In this document: positions 58,153-64,000 of the stretch, piece by piece
Layout: every line of letters begins with the position of its first letter
How positions within the stretch are numbered: the stretch's first letter is position 1
Assembly: GCA_028023455.1 (NCBI GenBank)
Contig: JAQFVV010006475.1
Location: 868,001 to 932,000 of the forward strand
Direction: 5' to 3'
DNA: 64,000 bases
Origin: Epiperipatus broadwayi
Taxonomy: Eukaryota > Onychophora > Udeonychophora > Euonychophora > Peripatidae
Position numbers and translations under genes: made by a program
Notes under the pieces: generated by a model
Databases searched by the model: none
What the model was told of the DNA's origin: nothing
What the model saw: only the letters and a program-made list of their open reading frames with translations

Positions 58153-59798
58153 TATTCTGATCCATCGTGTCAGCCGCGGGATGGCGCTATGTCTAGCTTA
58201 ATTTCTAGAAATATGTCGTTTCCACGGCCGCACCCAAGCCCTTAAGCCTTCTCTCTACAATAAATCCTAGAAAGACTGTTAACTCGGAGTTAAGTCTTAT
58301 TTCTACGCTAAAATATAGAAAGAGTGTTAACTCGGAGTTAAGCCTTCTCTTCTATGATAAAACCTAGAAAGAGTATTAACTCGGTTAATGCTGTGGCTTT
58401 TTCCTATGCTAAAAGTAGAGGAAAATGCTGTAGTTGCTTGTGTTACGCACTATGTCATAATGCTGTGTTATGTATTCTATGTAACAATATTGTACAAGGG
58501 TGTGTTAAGTTCATTGTGTCAAAATTACTTAAATTTTTATTGGGGCCTTTTTTTTAAATATGAATTGATGTACTGTTACCTTTTAACAATTTTAACAGTG
58601 TCGTGATTGTTCCTCATAAAGCTGTAAGCCTTCTAAATTTTCTATTAGGGTGGGGTAGCACAATTTTTTTGATGATCATGCTTTAAGTCACATTTTAGCA
58701 AGTAATTTTTCGAGACCAAGAATATGGCTAATTCGAACAAGAAAACTTGAAAGTATGGAAATTGCCAGACTTGGATGTTGGCGCTGTAACATTTCTACAG
58801 CAGAAAAAGATCCTGCTGAAAGAAAAGATATGATTGTGTGGCAAATATGTGTGACTTGAGATCCATAAACATCTTTTGACTTTCATTTGTAAGTCTTGTT
58901 GTTGCCGATGGAATTGTTCACTTCGTAAAAAGCAGCTTGTTTGATTTCAAATGGCCTTCGTCAAATGTAAAATAAAAGTGACTTAAATTTTTATTTAAAC
59001 ATACATCCCTTCTCCCAATAATTGTTGTCAATCAAATGTAAAATAAAAGTAACTAAAGTTTTTATCTAAACATACACAAAAAAAACCCTTCTCCCAATAA
59101 TTGTTGTCGGCAATCAAATGTAAAATAAAAGTAACATAAATTATTATTTAATCATACACAAAAGCACCCCTCCCACTAATTGTTGTCAATCAAATGTAAA
59201 ACAATAAAAGTAAGGTAAATTATTATTTAAACATGACCCAAATTACTATTTGAACATACATCAAAAAAAGACCTTGTCAATAAAAATTAAAGAAACAACT
59301 ATTATTGTCCCATTTTCAAAAATATTATTTGGGAAACCAAAATAATTTATAAATGAAAGAAAGTAAAATTGGTTGTCAATCAAATGTAAAATAAAAGTAA
59401 CTTAAATTTTTATTTAAACATACACAAAAAAACCCTTCCCACTAATTGTTGTCAATCAAATGTAAACCAATAAAAGTAACGTAAATTATTATTTAAAGAT
59501 ACATAAAAAAAAAAAACCCGTTCTCTCTTGAATTTTGTCAATCAAATTTTAAAAAACAGTAATACTATTTAAAAAACACAAATTACTATTTGAACATACA
59601 CCAAAACCAGACCCTCTTGTCAATAAAAATTAAAAAACAACCATTATTGTCCCAAATACTTTATAAACGAAAGAATGTAAAATTTGTAAACAAAACAAAA
59701 AGTCAATATTAATAGAGAATCGCTAGCCCGGGAACGTTATATTAATGTGTTTTTTGTTAGCAACAACACCATCAGGCAGCTGACATGATGGATCAGAA
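58153..59798. mobile_element. TIR element with subterminal and core tandem repeats
   Basis: Left end TTCTGATCCATCGTGTCAGCC and reverse complement of the right end TTCTGATCCATCATGTCAGC are inverted repeats. Just inside the left end are three units of about 50 bp (TTAACTCGGAGTTAAG..TTTCTA.G.TAAAA..TAGAAA). The core at about 58950-59640 is a tandem array of units of roughly 90 bp (TTGTTGTCAATCAAATGTAAAATAAAAGTAAC..). The right side carries AGCCCGGGAACGTTAT, shared with 6980 and 11707. No ORF of note. Non-autonomous. Confidence 0.75.
58950..59640. repeat. Tandem array, about 90-bp units
   Basis: TCAATCAAATGTAAAATAAAAGTAAC..AAATTTTTATTTAAACATACAC...CCCTTCTCCCA.TAATTGTTG recurs at about 58957, 59029, 59109, 59187, 59373 and 59450, with diverged units between. 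Confidence 0.8.
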
Positions 59799-59799
59799 C

Positions 59800-61157
59800 A
59801 CCCTTTTATTATTTGAAATAAATGTCCATGTATTTGGGGGGATGATTTTGCTATCATCCCAGAGATGACCACCCCATCTTCCATCCCATTACAATATTAT
59901 TTAATATTTCTATCATGATCTTGTAGTAATAGACAACAGGAAATTTATTTAGATGGACATTGTTTTAGCTTTGTAAAATGATCTTCCAAGAAATATCAAT
60001 GCTCACTAATAAGATTTTAAAAATTTTGACAGTCTTTTTTAAAGGCTGGAGTGTTACTGTAAATTCTATTGATAATATATTTAAGATTCCATTTAAACAA
60101 TAGGAATACAATTCATAATCTGTATGTATTTTTCTGCAATAAAAGTCTAAAACAGAATTCTATATTATAATACTTGAAAATGATTTTGGATTATAGTTTG
60201 TCTACAGAGGTAGGTGCAGTGATAGAATGGCAGATTCAGGAGCTCAAGTTCACAAATTGCAGCCTACACTTCTGACACTCAAACTTCTCATGAATTCCTG
60301 AGTAATAAAGCTATTAGATTATTTTTTGTGTCATTATTTTTTTGATCTCTAAAAGATTGGATTTGAATTTGTTTTAGAACCAGTCTCCTTGGCAACCTGG
60401 CTATCACTATTCGTAAATATAATGCAACTATTTAAAGTGTTTTTTCACTACTTACCCTTTTGTTTGCAGAATATTTGCTAATACAAATAGAATACCATTA
60501 TTCCAAATATCTATTGTTGAAAAACGTTTGTTATCTAAACAAAATTTCAGAGATGATTTTAAACTTTTTATATTAAACAAATTATATTATTAATTAAATT
60601 AATAATTATGCAAAAATTTACAGAAACAAAATTAAATAAATATCTATAAATTAATAAGTTTGTTTGCAGTGAGCTGTCTGCATTTTTTTTTAACTGTCTT
60701 TAGATTTACAATGAGAAGATAAAAAATTATTTCTGAATCCCAAAAAACTACAAATCCAAAGCAGCACCAGAATAAGAGTTTTTTAGTAAAAAATGGTTTA
60801 CCCTGTATTTGGAGGAAAATTATTAATACTAAAATTGAATAGTTGATAACATAATTAGTATGAATGGAATATTACTAGCATAGATAAAACTTCTTTTAAT
60901 GATTATCCTTTTTATTACATATTCAAAACACTATAAAGTATTAGACACCCTATATTTAATGTTAGATGATGGAAATAATCAACATATAAGTACAATACTG
61001 ATATAGGGAATGATTTTTGATGTTGGTATTTTGAATTCAGAACCAGAACAAAGGTGAAGTAAGCCTAACGCTTGCTTCAGATGATCAATTAAGAGTTGCG
61101 TTAAATTATTTTTTGAAAAGTAAATTAATATAAAAAAAAAATATAAATAACATAATT
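59800..61157. other. AT-rich non-coding DNA
   Basis: No gene, repeat boundary or RNA gene recognised. Confidence 0.4.
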
Positions 61158-61265
61158 ATGTCTTGCATTGGTGGTCAAGAGGTGAGCGTGACTGCCTTGC
61201 ACTAGCAGGCAGTTGCCCGGGTTGCGGGTTCGCGTCCCGGCCGATGCTATGACACTTAAAAAAAA
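61158..61265 (+). mobile_element. tRNA-derived SINE, copy 3
   Basis: Differs from the copy at 34724 at about seven positions. Box A-like GGTGGTCAAGAGGT, box B GGTTCGCGTCC (61227-61237), then GGCCGATGCTATGACAC and an A tail. A target duplication is not clear in the AT-rich flanks. Confidence 0.8.
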
Positions 61266-61377
61266 GTATTAGACCAGACTTACATTTAATTTAAAATATT
61301 TTCATAGTACTTTTCAGAAACTCAATCAGAAAACAATATAGGAATTTTGTTGCAAGAATCAGATTTGATTCTTTTTA

Positions 61378-61765
61378 ACATTGTTTAAGTTTCACAAATG
61401 TCTTCAGGATATCTATAATTATGTGCTTATTGGTCTTAGGAATAAAATACTTTCCAGTTATACAAGAGACCACATAGTTATTGATTGCTTTTAAGACATT
61501 CATGATTATGCTTACCTGTCTTAGAAATAAAACTAGACCACATAATATAACATTGTTTGAGTTTCATGAATGTCTTCAAGGTACTTATAATTATGTAATT
61601 ATCTGCCTTAGAAATGAAAGAGCTTTCCAATTATAGACTGGACCACATAGTTAATCTAAAATTGTTAGTCTTGTGAATAATTAAAAATTTCCTTAATTAG
61701 GTGCTTATCAGTCTTAGGAATACAATAGCCTTCTACTTATATAAAAGATCACATAGTTAACATCT
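61378..61765. repeat. Diverged tandem repeat, about 85-110 bp, four units
   Basis: Each unit contains AATTATGTGCTTAT..GTCTTAGGAATAAAAT, a pyrimidine-rich piece and GACCACATAGTTA. Marker positions are about 61417, 61504, 61588 and 61697. It lies about 1 kb upstream of the CEP83-like exon. Confidence 0.75.
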
Positions 61766-61769
61766 TATT

Positions 61770-62712
61770 TATGCATGTAAAAAGATAATTAAAAAATTCA
61801 ATATAACTGTGAATGAATTCATTTTTTAGTGGGAATCTTTCTCAGTCTCTTTGTAATTTGCTAAAAGTAACTGGCTTGCAAATATCAATATACATAATAA
61901 GTAATGATTTCCATATGTCTAGTTTTTATTGCCTTATATTGTATTTAATCTTTTATTATGTGACTAAAGCTATATCTTTTCCACTTTCAGTCTCTTTCCA
62001 TATAACTTTCAAAAGTTTTAATTTTTTTAAATGCCTAAAGATCTTATCAATCTTATTTTTGTATTTGTACAAATAAATTTTTATTGTTAGCAACATTGTT
62101 TTATAGAAAAGGATAAATGCATTTTTTTTTTTACCACTGCTATCTTCAGTTACTTACTGTTGTATAAATTGGCCTGTCATTTAATACTAGATTATTAATT
62201 TACTTGTAAACTAAACCTTTAATTTGTATTATACATTTTGTCAATTTTTATCATTTGCCCTTTTAGTCATTGACAATTATTATTTACACTATTTACTGGT
62301 TTGTTTGTTTTTTTCCAATTAATGAATTTTTTTTTTTTTTTTAGAGTCTATAAGATTTTTAAAATTGCATTTATAGTTATTCTCTCTATTTTCATAATTT
62401 TTTTACTTGTAATTATATACTCTTTTTTTCACTTTTATAATAATTAAATGTACTGCATTTCCATTTTTTTACAACACTTCATTATGACCAATTTTATCTC
62501 TTTTTTTTTATTTTTGTATCTATATATGTCACATGCTTTCACTTTTTATTATAACATGTACATATCTTTTTTATTAATAACTACTATGAATGTAGGTATG
62601 AATTTTTGTTTTGTTGTCTTTTTAAGGTAAATTACAATGCACTTCTTATTTTTATTGTTTAATAAAATTTTATTCCATGATTAAGAGTATTTGAATTCTT
62701 TTTATTATTATA
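61770..62712. other. AT-rich region upstream of the exon
   Basis: Long T runs and no coding frame. It probably contains the upstream intron or promoter of the CEP83-like gene. The last bases TTTTTATTATTATAG form a plausible splice acceptor. Confidence 0.4.
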
Positions 62713-62893
62713 GGTTATGTTTGTAGTATTTACATTGTCTCCTTTCTTACCTAACCATGGCTTTACCAAATTTAAGCAATGTGTCAAGTCAGCTTCTGCA
62801 TGAAACTGAACTTTTGAAAATCTTGGCAGATGAAAAGATGAGAGGGGAACAACATAAAACAAACTACCAGTTACTTAAAATGGAACATACTCG
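62713..62893 (+). CDS. First coding exon of a CEP83-like centriole protein (partial gene)
   Basis: ATG at 62757 in a strong context (ACCATGG) opens 45 codons plus two bases, ending at a consensus donor CG|GTAAGT (62894). The product reads MALPNLSNVSSQLLHETE, then ILADEKMRGEQHKTNYQLLK and MEHTR. The part DE+.R.E.HK.NYQ.LK.EHTR is the conserved N-terminal start of CEP83 (CCDC41), a coiled-coil protein of centriole distal appendages needed for ciliogenesis. Reading into the intron gives a stop at once, which supports splicing. An acceptor-like TATAG at 62708-62712 suggests 5' UTR from 62713. Later exons are outside the window. It is the only host gene part seen. Homology is recalled from the family and was not searched. 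Confidence 0.7.
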
Positions 62894-64000
62894 GTAAGTG
62901 AAAGCCATTAAAAATATATTTTTATATTTGAAGAGTAAACTTAAACCATGAGTCAGTTCTTAAAGAACTCTAAAACCACCTAATTAATATGCTAAAAAAT
63001 AAATTTTACCATTTTATGACTGTTAAATTTTCTATAGATTTATTAGAAATTATAGTTAATTTGCAATTAATTCTCATACCACTATTAGCGAGTAAGCCTT
63101 TAGTTAATTAGATATTCTAATTTTTTGTAGAATAATAAATTTCTATTGGACCATCACTAAGCATATTAAATGTTGCATATTAAAAATTGGACATAATAAA
63201 GAAATTTTTTTGGACAAATGTAATATTTGCCATTATGAAAATATGATTATGTATACATTTGTGTGCATCTGTGTATTTGTCAAATATTCTTCCTAAGTTA
63301 TCTATGCATAAGGATAGACAAAATATTTTTTATGTACAAAAAATTAGTAGGTTGAATGAATTAGTCATTGTTGTGATCATACATGGTATTTAAAATTACA
63401 TACTGATGATTTAATAACATCTCAATTATTAAAACATTGGTAAAGAATTTTAGATGTCATGTATAATCACAGTATGATTAAGATTGTTTGTCAATTGATC
63501 TTTCACTGCATAAACAGATTTTTGCCTGTTGTATGTGTGGAAAAGCCCAAAAGAACATTTAACATAATTTATCCACAATTAATATTTATGTATGTGTGTG
63601 TAGAATTGAAGATATCAGAAAGAGATTATTATCGTATTAGTGTCCTATCCCCTCTTTCTCTTTAAAATTAGTATATTTACTGTTTCTGTTCACAAAATAC
63701 TTTCTTATAATGTTAAGAGATTATTGAATTGTCTATTGTTAGAAATATATCTGTAATTGTTTAATGAATTCAGCATGTTTTATTTCAATTATTTTTAAAG
63801 AAAAGCATTTAATTAATGTATGAATATTTTTTTACTAATATTTATTTTTGTTATTACTTTGATAATATAAAGATTTTGATTTATGTGTTTCCAAATTTAT
63901 ACTAACAATAAATGACCAGCTTTCAGCTTAAACAATAATAAGATAAAAGTTCTCCACTCTTGTGCCATCTAGCATAAGATGAACAATCATATTCTCAGAC
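62894..64000 (+). other. Start of the first coding intron
   Basis: Begins with GTAAGTG. AT-rich, with no further exon of the CEP83 type recognised before the window end (I looked for a continuation of the LQ.E..K.QNEL type). Confidence 0.5.

Noticed and set aside
58950-59640. Regular repeats as a CRISPR array
   Set aside because: Units are adjacent, diverged and AT-rich without unique spacers, inside a TIR element of a eukaryotic genome.
62659-62862. Minus-strand 67-codon frame across the CEP83-like exon
   Set aside because: It is the antisense of the exon, and the plus strand has start context, donor site and homology-like motifs.

Overview
The window is AT-rich eukaryotic, almost certainly metazoan, DNA. 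The evidence is an apparent spliced host exon at 62713-62893 that resembles the start of the centriole distal-appendage protein CEP83, plus an animal-type set of retroelements: Ty3/gypsy, Penelope-like, an RTE-type LINE and a tRNA-derived SINE. No rRNA gene, bacterial operon or CRISPR array was seen. I cannot name the species. TIR elements with tandem-repeat cores and Penelope/RTE elements fit a marine or aquatic invertebrate, but that is inference.

Layout, left to right. 1-3446: minus-strand Ty3/gypsy element (gag, protease, start of RT), broken by frameshifts and cut by the window edge. 3447-9300: its leader with short tandem repeats, then AT-rich DNA with relics. 9931-12335: Penelope-like element on the minus strand (RT thumb and GIY-YIG nuclease), split by a 1.5 kb TIR element. 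12640-13906: repeat 'A', which contains a hammerhead-ribozyme-shaped sequence with one core substitution. 14050-16190: two diverged direct repeats flanking a TIR element that carries TTAGGG-like tracts. 18915-23680: large TIR element with a tandem-repeat core, interrupted by a nearly complete RTE-type LINE. 24575-34396: second copy of repeat 'A', split by a complete-looking gypsy element (25147-31396, two LTRs, damaged pol) and a putative 2.5 kb solo LTR.

34700-49000: sparse relics. These are tRNA-SINEs, a decayed LINE, a TA-flanked TIR element with an internal fold-back, a 380-bp tandem/inverted repeat, an 84-nt hairpin, and an inverted second copy of the TTAGGG-bearing TIR element. 49047-58121: a 9.1 kb LTR element with very long LTRs (about 3.0 kb each), TG...CA ends, an ATAT target duplication, a PPT, a tRNA-Lys-like site, and only two ORFs in a -1 frame relation, with no recognisable pol. 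58153-59798: another tandem-core TIR element. 61158: SINE. 61378-61765: tandem repeat. 62713-62893: the only host exon I can support, followed by intron to the window end.

The elements nest in a readable order: TIR element inside Penelope, RTE inside a TIR-element array, gypsy and a solo LTR inside repeat 'A'. Most of the coding sequence is retroelement coding in various stages of decay. The most unusual items are the pol-less element with giant LTRs, the hammerhead-like fold, and a set of TIR elements sharing end motifs and tandem-repeat cores.
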